From assembly GCA_001179505.1 (NCBI GenBank), contig CDMY01000316.1:39737-103736 (forward strand): a stretch of 64,000 nucleotides of DNA, in the 5' to 3' direction. Below the pieces are notes generated by a model that was not told the origin of the DNA, made no database searches, and saw only the letters and a program-made list of their open reading frames with translations. The position numbers and the translations under genes were made by a program. Origin of the DNA: Vitrella brassicaformis. Its lineage: Eukaryota > Sar > Vitrellaceae. Below are positions 33,380 to 45,678 of this stretch, in pieces (the stretch's first letter is position 1; every line of letters begins with the position of its first letter).

Positions 33380-36300
33380 CATTGACCAGGATGGCTATAC
33401 TCCCTTCGAGGTGGCCAAGGAGAGGTTTGGCGACGCGCCGCACGGCAGTGACGGCCACTGCCTGATGGTCCGCCTGCAGACGTTGCAGGAGCACATCGAA
33501 AAGGTGGCTGGGCGGGCGCACGCAGACACACACACACAGATAGCAGTGCGCTGTGCATCTGTGGCTGTGTGCATGTGTGGCTGTGTGGCTGTGTGGCTGT
33601 GTCGATGCAGGTTGAGGAGGGCAAGAAACGTCGTATTGACTGGCGAGGCATCATGCTGGTAGTATGCACGTAAGCAGACACCGAACAGACAGACAGACAG
33701 AGGACAGACTCGAAGAGCTTCCACCCTGCTTGCAGGATCCTTGTGGCGCTTGCGTTGCACCTGCACCTGCCCTACTGGGTGGGATGGAGACCCACCGTCA
33801 CCGTCGCAATAGCCGTGAGGACACACGAAGCCTTCCTGGCCACCTGGCTGTCTGTTCTAACCGCACTCTTCCTCTCTCTGTGTGTGTATACTCAGCTGTG
33901 TGCATGGGGTGGCTCGGCGGTCGTCCTCGGCGGCTGCGCGTTGTGGGTCGTATTCTACTGCATGGCTTTCATCGGCAAACTTGCCATCGGCCTGGTCTGT
34001 GAATACTGGTGCGTTGCCATCGGCCTATGCTGCGAATACTGGTGCGGATCTCATGACCCGGAAAGGATCAGAATCCCTCCATTCACTCATCCATGTGTGT
34101 GTGGGTGTGGGTGTGTGGGTGGATGGGTGGGTGGGTGGGGGCTGTTGGTGCAGGTGGCAGGCGATTCTGGGTGCGGTGGTAGTTGTGGGAGTAATCGCAA
34201 ACCTCGAGATAAACGTCATGAACATGAGCGGGCAGGTCGTCTGGGTGGTGGAGGTCGGCCTCCACGCGGTGACGGCCGTCCTCTCTGTCTTCAAGAGAGC
34301 TGACACGCTGTGCATCAAGGTATGTGTGTGTCAGTTGTGTGTGTGAGAGAGATATGACGCCCCAGTGTGTGTTCTGTGTGTATGTGCCCCTTTTGCAGTT
34401 CATCGAGCTGATGTGCGTCTGGGATTGGCTCGTGTGGCTCGTCAGGACAGCAAAGTCATCACTGACGCGGCTCAGCGGCAAATGCTATCCCACGACCAGC
34501 ACCAGCACCAGCAGCACCGTCAGCTCGCTGCCGTTGTCTCCCTCCCAGCTGGCCATCGCCGACGACACACGCCCACCCACACCACACAGCAGCAGCGCAC
34601 AGCAGCTGCCGATAAAGACTCGCGTCAGCAAGTGGCTACTGTCACGCCTGATCGACGCCCTGTCATGTGTGTCGTCGTGCCTCTCTATGGTGTCTGCGCT
34701 CTTTTTCCGGCTGGACCCGCGCATGCCCTTCCGGTGCAAGCACCTCTTGACGCTGGCCATCGTCACGGTCACCTTGTGGAAGTTTGGCGTTGTGCCGGGT
34801 GGCAACCTCGCCGTGTCCATGCCCTCGATGTCCTCGCTCAGCCAGCTGTGGTCCCCTCTCCCGTCGCATTTCAGCCCGCCAAGCCCCTCCGCATACCGCA
34901 GCGCCCACAGCCGCGCTGCATCTGAGTCCATCCACCAAGATGACGATGACGAAGAGGAGGAGGAGGAAGACGACTTCTTCGACGAGGACGTCGGTGCCGC
35001 CCCTACCTCTGCCCCTGCCCCTGCCAAGAACAAGACGTCAAGCATGCAGCAAGAGGGGGCAGGGGATGAGGGCAGCGAGGGCGAGGAGTCTGCCCAACCG
35101 GCGCTGGCGGACGACGACGCCAGCGAGCAACACGACCATCACCATGAAGAAGATGCAACGACTGACGACGAACCATCGACACCCCATCGCCCGTCCGAGC
35201 CGTCGCCGGCCAGTCATGTCGTCCCTGATCCAGCGGATGACACACGGTCTGCCTCTGAGTCCGAGGCACCTGACGTCGACGAATCGGGCGAGAGCTCAGC
35301 AGAGGACATATGGGTGGCTGAAATGGATGAAGGGGATGAGTTTGAGGATGATGGTGCCGATGCAGCTGCAGCCATCCCAGAGAAGCCACAGCATGTCTGG
35401 CAGTCGGTGCGGCTGCCGACAGATGACGATGATAGCGATGGTGACAGTCTCGAGGCCAAGCCACCCATCACGCCACAGCCCCATGAGCCCTCGCCTGAGC
35501 CACCAGCAGAATCCGCAGCAGATGCTGCTGCTGCTGCTGCTGATCCTGGGGCCGATCCTGAGGCTGACATAGAGTCCGACGACATGGACACCGAGACAGA
35601 GGAGGCAGCCATCGACGAGAGCCCCGACCTTCCAATGGATGCTGTCACCCTCACTCTACTGGGGATCGTCATCTGGGTAGCACTGGGAGTGGGCTGGTGG
35701 CTCTTCTCCGTCAAAGCCAGGCCAGACGACGTCGATGCACCCGACCAGCAGCAGCAGCAGAGCCGGAACGAGACGGCAACAGCGGCGGACGGGCAAGACA
35801 CCGCCGGGCGGCCCACCGCACATCAGACACCGAGTAGCACCGATGAGAGAGGGCAGGCCGAGCCACGGCCCAGCAGCAGCGGCCGCAGCAGCATCAGCGC
35901 GACGCCGAGCCCCCCCAAGCCGTCCGTGTTGCCCTCGGCCAGCCCAGGGGATGATTCGGTGCACAGCGAGACGCCTACATCCACCGTCGCAAGCGAGTCC
36001 GCCCAGCCGGTCAGGACAGCAGCAGCAGCGGCCGCCAAGCCTGCTACTGCCCCGTTGTCCCGCAACGCCAAGAGAAAGGCCAGGAAAGAACGGAAAAAGG
36101 CCGCAGCCACCGGCCGGGAGGGGGAGAGGGAGGGGCCTGCGGGGACGACACTCGAGGCCGAGGCGCCATCTGCCGGTGACATGGATGAGCACGAGGAGGG
36201 CACGCAGCACGAGGAGGAGCCTGCAGGGTCCACCACGCACCCTGAGTCGATCCCAGTGACGGCCCACGACACAGCACCGGCCAGCCCTACCATTCCCACT

Positions 36301-36687
36301 CGCAGCGTCTATGTGAGAGCCACCAGCAGCCCCGCACAGGTGCTCCCTCCGTCAACGGTGGAGCTGCCAGCCGGGGCACCCCCACGGCCAAATGTGGCCC
36401 CCCCGCTCCCTTCGCCAGCCACACCCGAGAGCAAGACCAAGACACCCACCATGACCCCATCACGGCCGAGCGGCAGAGTGTGGGTGCCGACTGCACACCG
36501 GGGGCACCAGCAGCAGCAGCAGCAGCAGCCGTCGGACACTCAGTCACGGTCGCCTGAGCCGACGACGATGTCACCATCCCGGGGGTCTCGTGGGCTGGGG
36601 AGGGGACTGGGTGTGGGGGTGACGATACGACCGCCGCCGGCCAGCATCACATCGGTGCTCCAGCAGAACGCCTCGCACTGGGGGTGA
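31482..36687 (+). CDS. J-domain/ankyrin multipass membrane protein with long acidic tail
   Basis: The protein starts MARNRRNRNQQRRYGG. A hydrophobic segment (VELWAVGMYVWVMLLREYL) precedes a J domain split by one intron: PPHEVLGVSEDASEKEIRSA then LILHPDKNPGKEEWAKKQF, with the HPD motif that stimulates Hsp70. A charged coiled coil follows, then ankyrin-like repeats (GRGSTPLHFCAFFGRIFIA, DGYTPFEVAKERFGD). Exons 33600-34480 encode four or more transmembrane helices (e.g. AILGAVVVVGVIANLEI). The final exon (34399-36687) is a very acidic, Ser/Pro/Gln-rich tail with a further hydrophobic segment (LTLLGIVIWVALGVGWWLF) and ends QNASHWG. About 13 exons. It is probably an ER or plastid-membrane Hsp70 co-chaperone with a protein-binding module (inference). 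Ankyrin plus J domain plus membrane spans in one protein is unusual. Confidence 0.7.
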
Positions 36688-37258
36688 GCGACGGGCATAT
36701 TGTTGCATCGGGGTATCAGTCGGGAGGGATATGCTTTGTGTAGATATAGGGAGGGATAGCTGGGGGGGGGAATGCTTCAGAAGCAGAGGAGCGGAGGAAG
36801 CGTCTGTCGCAGCGACAGAGGAAGGGTGTGGTTGATAGGCCAGACAGAAGTAGTACGGTTGATAGAGGAATGCAAATCGCACGGGAGCCCTGTCTGTGTC
36901 TCTGTGGACCAGGTTTGTGTGTGTCGAATATGTGTGTCTGTACAGCTAGCCAATGAAGTGCCGGCCGGCTCTAGCTTCGCCCACCCACAATTATAACTTT
37001 CACTGGGCAGGCAGCTGGGAAGCCAGGCGGGCGGGCGGGTGTGCCAGTGAGTAGCTTCCTCCTTCATGTTGCATGCCATGGATGGGTTGCATGTAGTTCA
37101 TGTGCTTGTCAAATTGATGAGCCGACCGGCATTTTATGACTCGATTCCCCTCTCTGTCCCACACTCAATACGCACCACAATCAGTCAGAAAAATCAACGG
37201 TTCAGCAGAGAATCAATCCTGAGGCTCTCAGTCTTCTAGCTCGCCTTTACGTCCCTGA
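36688..37258. other. Intergenic region; upstream of nuclear-type protein gene
   Basis: No gene is supported. AGCTCGCC at 37238-37245, one base off the shared promoter 8-mer, lies 14 bp before the ATG of the next gene. Confidence 0.45.
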
Positions 37259-39140
37259 ATGGAGAGCAAAGCAGAAGTAGCCACCGCCTCCAGCAGGCCA
37301 TACACATCGCAGCAGCCTGCAAACGATAACCGTATCCCCCGCCCGCCCGTCAGTGCGTCCGCCTCCCACCCAATGACGGCGTCACTACCCCCATTCTCCC
37401 TCGGAGCAGCCTTCAGCCCCCCTACCATTGCAAGAGGGCCTCTACAGAGCCGAACACACCCTGCAGACGACATCACAGCCCAGAACACAGCCGCAAGCAG
37501 CGGATGCAAGAGTGGTGCTGCGCTGTTGGGAGAGGGCCGCCGTGGTTTCTACGCACCAGCCCCTCCACCGCAGAGGGGCCTGCCGAATCTGGCAGCTGTG
37601 CAGAGCGAGACAGCACGCCGTGGCGTCAGCAGCAATGTGTGTGACGAGAGCCTGGACGGAGAGTGGGATAGTCTGTTTGGGGATGGCTTGGATGGCTTGG
37701 GGCTCAAGAGAAAGCGTGAGGAGTCCCGGGATGGCGACCAAGACGGCGTCAGTCTGTCCTGGGACCATAGCTCTCAGGTGCTGTGCAGTGCAGAGCAGTG
37801 CAGTGGCTTCGTCGCATCAATGAGCAGAGAATCAATCAATTGTCTGGTGGGTGGGTGCAGGAGTGGCGCTGCCATTACGTCGAGCGGGGCATCGCGAGAA
37901 TGAAGATTTTCCCTCAGAGAGTGAGTGAGAAGTCTCCACGCAGTCGAGCATCCTCTCCCATTGATTGTCATCAATTGTCTGTCCGGTCAGCTGCACGGCA
38001 ACGATGCAAAGCGTCTGGCGGATTCGTTCATGCAGGACGTGGTGGACTCGCGTCTGCTTCGTCAGAGGCAGGCCGAGGCGGCCCGGGAGTGGGACTGCAG
38101 GTGGACCAGACAGAATGTGCAGCGGCTGGAGGAGCTGGAACAGGCGCACCAGTACATGATGTCAATGGACATTGCCGCGCCGGTCACCTCAACGCTGATC
38201 GTACGTAGGGCACTCAGTGAGTGCCATAGGGATGGAGGCATTGATTGATGTCTCTCTCTCTCTCTCTCTTGTGTGTGTGTGTCTCACTCCCATGCAGGCC
38301 TATGCCCGTCAGCGGAAGAGAGTGCCGAAGCCCCGCCGAAGCGAGCCCAAGTCGTTCGGAGAGCTCACCCTCCTCACACACAGTGCCGAAGACGTGTTCC
38401 TGGAGGACATCAGAGCCATCCAGGCATATGACGGGTGTGTCGACCCGCAACTACACACCAACAACGGCAGGCGGCAGCAGGACAAGAGGCCTCAGAGGAG
38501 GCGAGACATGGCTGCTGCTGCTGCTGCTGCTGGCAGTGAGGGCAGTCGACGATCGCAGGCGGCCAACAGACGGAAGAGTACGGGTGCGGGAAGCCCTGTG
38601 GTCTTCAAACACACGGTATGCTGCATGTGGATGCATGGGCGCACACAATCACACTTGTGTCTCCAATGGTTTGTCTCTTCTCATCGGCATCAGCACGAGT
38701 CGCCACTGCCCCTGGCTCCAAGCATCGATGAGGACTTCCCCTTCCCCGCTGCCGAGCCCCTCCTGCTGGACCGCCTCAAGCAGGCCTGCCACCAGTGGAT
38801 ACAACAAATCGCCCGCAGCAAGCACGCCAACACGTGGGAGGGCGCTATGGTGCCGGCACAGACGAGCAGTAGGAGGAAATCCAGCAACCAGAAGAAGAGA
38901 AAGTCGCAGCCGATGAGCATACTGGACGCCGTTCGTGAGCGAGTCAAGCGTGCGCGTGACGTCAACGACATGCACGCCATTCTGCCGGCTTTGTGGGCAG
39001 GCGAGGAGCCGCTGGCGATGGTGCGTGCAATAGCGAAGCTGCGGGAGGGCGGGGAGGTTGAGTTGATGGAGATGGGGTGTGAGGACGGGTTTCACTTCAA
39101 GATGAGGGGGCTGCGGGCGCTGGCTGTGTGTGGGGGCTAG
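37259..39140 (+). CDS. Basic, probably nuclear protein of unknown function
   Basis: Six exons. Exon 1 (MESKAEVATASSRPYTSQQP) is low-complexity and contains a likely nuclear localisation signal, GLKRKREESRDG. Then come EWRCHYVERGIARMKIFPQR, a helical region (LADSFMQDVVDSRLLRQRQ, VQRLEELEQAHQYMMSMD), and a basic exon (AYARQRKRVPKPRRSEPKS) with an eight-Ala run. The last exon has SIDEDFPFPAAEPLLLDRLK, a second basic cluster (RRKSSNQKKRKS) and a folded-looking C-terminus (DAVRERVKRARDVNDMHAIL, ending LRALAVCGG). No domain is recognised. The intron near 38249-38298 is (TC)n(TG)n. Conserved helical blocks separated by disordered basic linkers suggest a chromatin or RNA-associated scaffold, but that is only inference. 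Confidence 0.6.
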
Positions 39141-39260
39141 ATGAAGATTGGTTCCTTCTGAAGATGCACGGTTCATTCAGTGACACGCACGGGCATGAAG
39201 TCACGTCTCTGCATTGCTACGGTCTGCACACTGACTGCACAAGCTGACGTTGAGATTGGC

Positions 39261-39873
39261 CTATATCAGTGTGGCCTCGAGCAGCTCCTTGAGTGCATCA
39301 CCAGACAATACACCCTCAGCATCTGTCGTCTCGACCTGCACACACAATCAACAACAATGAATGCCACACAGACAGACAGACAGACAGACAGGGATGAGCA
39401 TTACGTGTCATTCATTAGTGCGTACGTTAGTGCGTCCGTCTTTGACGAATGGCGATGGGTCGAGGGTGTAGGTGCGGATCTGACGACCGAACGACACCTC
39501 AGCTGAACCCACTCACACACACACACCGACAGGCATACACACATACACCTATGCATTGAATGTTACAGCCCCACCCATTTACCGGGCTGCACTTCCCCTA
39601 CGTACCGATTTGTGATGCGATGGCGGTCCTCTCCTTCTTCTTGTCCTCCTGCTGCTGGGCCAGCAATTTTGCCTTGATCATCTGCAGGGCCGCGCTGATC
39701 AGCGAAAGGAGGGGACATAGACACATGCACTTGTATTGTGATGGTCCCGTAGGAAAAGTGACTGACACTCACTGACTTGTAGTTTGCAATCTGCCCCGAG
39801 AACTGAACAAACACAACACACGGAGACCGACCAACAGACATCCATCCATCCCCCAGCTGCAGTGATGCCCTAA

Positions 39874-39904
<31 letters not shown>

Positions 39905-41331
39905 CTTGTTGTCTGTCCTTACCGCCCTGCAGTGCACGGCGATCCCGCTGGGAATATGTGTCAGCCGCACGGCCGTCTGATTGATACAGGCATGACACCA
40001 CACACATACACAGGCATGCCTCATTCATTCGCCCCAAAGTATTACCTACCGCCCTACAGTTGACGCTCTGCCCGCCTGATGTGTGGGTGTATCCAACCAC
40101 AGATGCGATGCAAACAGCCGATTAGGCCATACCATGCAGGTGTTCAGCTATGAATGCCATCCATCCATCCCTCGCAGGCAGTACCTGCCCCCGACGCGCG
40201 CATGGTTTCCGCTTTGAGCTCATCCTTCCTGATGACAATCGCCTCGGCCTCAGGCGTCTCAGGGAAGACCGTCACCCCAGCAAACGACGTGTGCCTGGCG
40301 GGCCCTTGACCACACACGACATCCATCCATCCATCCACCGTGTGTGTGTGTGTGTGTGTGTGGTGTGCCGCATCGTGTGCACCTCTTTTCACCGCTGTCA
40401 AACGGTGATATCCTGATGAGCCGATGGACGCCCGTCTCGCCCTTGAGATAAGGCAGTGGCAAGCCGGACGCGTGCCGCATGTGTAAGACTAGCTTGTGAT
40501 AACCCGCCATGTCGCCGGGCACCTGGTGGACAGTGTCGACGCTCCAGCCCTGGGAGGCTCCGAAGCCCTCGTACATGTCGCCGAGCATCTCCACCCAATC
40601 CATCGACTCGGTGCCGCCCGCACCACCTGCATATATCAGACAGACAGACAGACAGACAGACAGGCCGGTCCATTCACATATGCCATTCGATCATTCATGT
40701 GAACGAGGGCGTCGATCTCTCACTGACTCTGTATCTCGATGAAGCAGTTGCCGAGGTCTTCGGCCCTCAGGGCCGTCTCCAGCTTCATCTCCTCCACACG
40801 CAGGTGGAGGACGCGCAGGTCACCCTCGCACACACGGATGAGCTCGGAATTGTCTTGCGCCTCAGGCTCGTTCTCACTCCCACTCCCCCTCTCACTTTCA
40901 GCCCAGCACAGCTCTAGCAGGTCCTTGGTGGCCTCCATCTTGCTCACGAGGCTGCCGAGCTCATCGATGGTGTCCTTGAGCGCCAGCTGGGCCTTCTGCT
41001 CGGCTGTCAGGCGAGTCACCCGGCCCTCCTGCAGGTCGCTGTCTATCTGCGCAACAGATCTGACAGACAGACAGACAAGCAAACGCACAGAATACACAGA
41101 GATGGTGAATGAATGAGACGATTGGTGGTAGACGTGTCCACACCTCTTGATATGATCATATTGCGTCATGGCCAGCAGATCTTTCAGCGCCGCATCGCTC
41201 CTGTCCAGCACCTCACTCGGACGGACAGAAGATGAAGCACAGCGACGGTGGATGGGTGACGGGAGGTGCGATGCTGCTTGACGCAAGACAAGTGCAAGGC
41301 GAAGATGGCCACTGATGCGCCTGCTTTGCAT
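39261..41331 (-). CDS. prfB: Organellar peptide chain release factor 2 (RF2)
   Basis: Exons in phase encode the class I release-factor order: an N-terminal helical domain (QIDSDLQEGRVTRLTAEQK), GGAGGTESMDWVEMLGDMYE, ETGVHRLIRISPFDSGEKR, then the catalytic loop SGAGGQSVN formed across an intron, TAVRLTHIPSGIAVHC, QIRTYTLDPSPFVKD and VETTDAEGVLSGD, ending LLEATLI. The tripeptide SPF in IRISPFDSG is the RF2 stop-codon reader for UGA and UAA; RF1 carries PxT. GGQ, which triggers peptidyl-tRNA hydrolysis, is intact. The 60-residue leader (MQSRRISGHLRLALVLRQAA) is Arg-rich without acidic residues, like an organellar presequence. Plastid is expected from Plasmodium, whose RF2 is apicoplast-targeted, but no clear signal peptide is visible, so mitochondrial targeting is possible. 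About ten exons. Confidence 0.85.
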
Positions 41332-41356
41332 CTGACTCTCTCCGTCGTCTGCTCGT

Positions 41357-43005
41357 TCGTTCTTGAAACCCTGCAGTGAAACCCTGCCAAAGCCGCATTT
41401 GTGGGAGTGTCAATGTGCTGTGAAAAAGGGAACAGAAATGATGAGTCTGTCGTCTCTGTCTCACACACTCATTCGATGGAGCGCACTGCCCTATCTATCT
41501 ACACACTGTCACATAGCAGAGACACGTACGAACGTGTACACACCGGAAAGCTTGTTTGTCACACAAAAGATCAACCAAAAGCTCCTCGTCTACCCCACAC
41601 ACCCCACGCGACACCACACAACGCACCGGACCTTACCACTCAAGTCAGTCAACACCCCTCACCCTCCACCCAGCCCCGCCCGCTCGAACACAAACAAATA
41701 AAGGAATGAAACTCACTGCTTTCTCCTCTTAAAAAGACACTCATCTACACCATCTCGCGGACAACCAACGGGCAGGCATGCACCATTACATCCACATCCA
41801 CGTCCACATCGACATCCACATTTGTCCGTCGGTCCGTCCGTCCGTCCGCCATGCACGCACCGGTCTGTACATGCACGCACGCGCGCACGCGTCACGTCGT
41901 GAAGAGCAGGCAGGAGAGGAAGGAAGGAGACCACCTGCAGTGCATGGCCAGTGCGGTGCGGCACATGAAAAACACGCGCACCTCTGGGTCGGTAGGTAGG
42001 TAGGTAGGTAGACAAGCCTTGCTGTCTGTCTGTCTCTCTTGCTCTCTCCCTCCTCTCAACCAAACCAGTGAGTGAGTGGCGCAGGTAGCTATGGTGTAGA
42101 TGACGACAGACACTATGTGCGAAAAACTGAGTACGCAGCCCCCTTGCAAGCTGCACATTCACGTAGAGCGTAGCTAGGTGTCTTGTCGGCAGGAAGTGGC
42201 GGTGAAAACTGGAGCACAGTGCGCAGTGAACTCCTGTACACCCAGCAGACATATGCACATTTACATACACACACATGCGCTCGCACACACGCCTCTCTCC
42301 CTCCCTCCCTCCCTCTCTCCCCTTGTCCCCATATACGATACCTACCGCTACAAATCCACAGACACATGTACACCACAGACAGACGTGATGTGTGTTTGTT
42401 ATGGTGATTGATGTATGGGTTACAGATAAACGATTGGTTGGTGCGAATGAATGCGTCATGCGTATATATGTATGTAGGTGTGTATGTAAGCCATTCATTA
42501 TTGCGATATTTGCGATATGATGGGATAAATTAGAAAGAAGAATAGTGAGTGGGTGAGACTGTCAGGGCAGGGTGGGGATGTGAGCGGGATACATGACACG
42601 ACACGACACGTGGACGGAAGCCAAGGAAGGATGAGGAAGTGGTCATTCACCCACGTCGAGCACGTACACGTACACGTACACGTACGCATCCTTATGTGCG
42701 ATCGTATACACGTGCTGCCGCCACACGTGCACACACAGCTAGCTCTCTGACACTCTCTCCCCCACCCATCCCACCCACAACACACCACACCACACACACG
42801 CAATTCCACTCACATACACGACACGACAGCAACAAAACGCTCAACCCATCTTGATCCATCGACGCATCGTGCCACGGCACAGGTCAGCCTCTCTGTCCTC
42901 CCCATCCCTCCCACTCCCCAGTGAGCAGCAGACTCTACTTCTCTGCCGCGGATCCTTACTCCCCTTCTCTCCAGCGCATCCATAAACATCCACGAATGCG
43001 TGTCA

Positions 43006-43040
<35 letters not shown>

Positions 43041-43348
43041 TCCCTCCCAGTGTCTCTCTCCTTCCCGTCAGCTATCTCCTCAGCCCATCTTCAGAGCCGG
43101 CGAGGGGCCCACGTCCTCAGAGCTCTCCACATACATGAACGACGGCGACACCACAGGCGTGCTCGATGGCGACACCGACGACAGACCGTGGGGCGGCGAG
43201 AGGCACCCCACACACGCCTTCAGCGCCGCCATGTCGGCCGCAGTGGGTGCGGACATCTCCTCATGCTCGCTGCTGTCTGTCGTTTGGTCCTCACTGTGCG
43301 CCCTCGCCAGCGACAGGTCAGCAGGGGCCGACAGGCGCAGATGGGGGA
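41357..43348. repeat. Direct duplication, copy 1 (about 2.0 kb)
   Basis: From GTTCTTGAAACCCTGCAG to GCGCAGATGGGGGA this segment is repeated at 43974-45985 with high identity; differences are mainly microsatellite lengths and point changes. Its left edge lies within 30 bp of the RF2 start codon. Its right end contains a copy of the final exon of the DRAM-like gene (43080-43348). Most of the unit is noncoding: CA/CT/GTAG simple repeats and a Cys/His-biased open frame on the - strand. Confidence 0.85.
43009..43038. repeat. (CT)n microsatellite in duplication copy 1
   Basis: An uninterrupted CT run; the same site in copy 2 (about 45641-45680) has a different length and is interrupted. Confidence 0.8.
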
Positions 43349-43741
43349 TGCGCGGCAGGCAAATCTTCATCTTGCCCTCGCTGTGGTGCGGCTGACACAC
43401 ACCCACACACACACCCACACACACACACAGAGGGAGAGAGAGAGAGGGGGCGGCAGTTGGTGTGGCTGTGCAGGAAAGGTGCAGGCCAGAAGCTGAGCGT
43501 GTGTGTGTGCGCTGACTTGACTTTCGCGCACCAGTGATCAGCAAGGATTTGGAGGGAGGACGTGTGTGCCGGTCGTGGTGGTTGTGGTTCTGTTGGAAAC
43601 CAAGTTGGGGTAGGCCTGGGAAAGTGCTTTGTAGAACACATGGGGGTCTCTCCAAAAAGCAATCATATCTCCCTTAGGATGGCACAAAAAGTGTGCTAGA
43701 ATGCACCACAGCGTGTCCTGGTTGTTGAGAATGGGCAGCAT
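43080..43741 (-). pseudogene. Chimeric gene or fragment: unknown exon joined to a duplicated DRAM-like last exon
   Basis: The exon at about 43080-43396 follows a clear acceptor (TGTGTGTCAG) and encodes HHSEGKMKICLPRIPHLRLS and then the same 80 residues as the last exon of the DRAM-like gene, ending SPALKMG. Upstream (43741-43590, -) an exon after a CAG acceptor encodes KMLPILNNQDTLWCILAHFL and DMIAFWRDPHVFYKALSQ, with no counterpart in the DRAM-like gene. No start codon or first exon is evident. It may be a chimeric gene created by the duplication or a non-functional remnant. Confidence 0.4.
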
Positions 43742-43973
43742 CTTCCTGAAGACACGCAGATACAGACAGAGATGTCAGCTGGGGAGCCTTCTGGCTGATT
43801 CTCGCTTCGTGTGAGGACTTTCTGTGTGAGTGCCCCTCCGGTGCTGTTGTGTTTATGGAGAGGGCATGTGCCGTTAGCGACCCCTAGCACCACTCAAGCT
43901 CGCAACTGTAAACACTCTCTGATTTTGAGGGCTTTTTCCCATTGCAGGGGGGCCGGGAGGCGTCTGTACGTCT

Positions 43974-45647
43974 GTTCTTGAAACCCTGCAGTGAAACCCT
44001 GCCAAAGCTGCATTTGTGGAGTGTCAATCAGTGCTGTTAAAAAGGGAACAGAAATGCTGTCGTCTCTGTCTCACTCACCTCACACAGTCATGCATTCGAT
44101 GGAGCGCACTGCCCTATCTATCTACACACTTTCACATACACAGCAGGCAGAGGTGACGGACGTAGGTACGGGTACACACCGGAAAGTTTGTTTGTCGCAC
44201 AAACAAAAGATCAACCAAAAGCTCCTCGTATACCACACCCCACACACCACACCACACCACACCGGGCCGCACCGGACCGGACCACTCAACTCAGTCAACA
44301 CCCCTCACCCTCCACCCCACCCAGCCCCGCCCGCTCGAACACAAATAAAGGAATCAAACTCACTGCTTTCTCCTCTTAAAAAGACACTCATCTACACTAT
44401 CTCGCGGACAGCCAACGGGCAGGCATGCAACATCACATCCACATCCACATCCACATTTGTCCGTCAGTCCGTCCGTCCGTCCGCCATGCACGCACCGGTC
44501 TGCACATGCACGCACGCGCGCACGCGTCACGTCGTGAAGAGCAGGCAGGAGAGGAAGGAAGGAGACCACCTGCAGTGCATGGCCAGTGCGGTGCGGCACA
44601 TGAAAAACACGCGCACCTCTGGGTCGGTAGGTAGGTAGGTAGGTAGGTAGACAAGCCTTGCTGTCTGTCTCTCTTGCTCTCTCCCTCCTCTCAACCAGAC
44701 CAGTGAAGGAGTGGCGCAGGTAGGTACATATGGTGCAGATGACGACAGACACTATGTGCGAAAAACTGAGTAGGCAGCCCCCTTGCAAGGCAAGCTGCAC
44801 ATTCACGTAGAGCGTAGCTAGGTGTCCTGTCGGCAGGAAGTGGCGGTGAAAACTGGAGCACAGTGCGCAGTGAACTTCTGTACACCCAGCAGACATATGC
44901 ACACACATACACACACATGCGCTCGCGCACACGCCTCCCTCCCTCCCTCCCTCCCTCCCCCTTTTCCCCATATACGACACCGCTACAAATCCACACACAC
45001 ATGTACACCACAGACGTGATGTGTGTTACATAGTTATGGTGATTGATGTATGTATGGGTTACAGATAAACGATTGGTTGGTGCGAATGAATGCGTCATGC
45101 GTATATATGTATGTAGGTGTGTATGTAAGCCATTCATTATTGCGATATTTGCGATATGATGCGGTCAATTAGAAAGAAGAATAGTGAGTGGGTGAGACTG
45201 TCAGGGCAGGGTGGGGATGTGAGCGGGATACATGACACGACACGACACGTGGACGGAAGCCAAGGAAGGATGAGGCCCCGAAAAAGTGGTCATTCACCCA
45301 CGTCGAGCACGTACACGTACGCATCCTTATGTGCGATCGTATACACGTGCTGCCGCCACACGTGCACACACAGCTAGCTCTCTGACACTCTCTCCCCCAC
45401 CCATCCCACCCACAACACACCACACCACACACACGCAATTCCACTCACATACACGACACGACAGCAACAAAACGCTCAACCCATCTCGATCCATCGACGC
45501 ATCGTGCCACGGCACAGGTCAGCCTCTCTGTCCTCCCCGTCCCTCCCACTCCCCAGTGAGCAGCAGACTCTACTTCTCTGCCGCGGATCCTTACTCCCCT
45601 TCTCTCAAGCGCATCCATAAACATCCACGAATGCGTGTCACTCCCTC

Positions 45648-45678
<31 letters not shown>

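Noticed and set aside
34485-36577. Several long antisense open frames opposite the acidic tail of the J-domain gene
   Set aside because: They are shadows of a long GC-rich exon; the + strand frame alone is continuous over 2.3 kb and carries the transmembrane segments.
41713-42498. 261-codon - strand open frame also present in duplication copy 2 (44360-45137)
   Set aside because: Composition follows simple repeats (Cys/His/Thr/Arg-rich), frames differ between copies because of indels, and no domain or splice support is seen.
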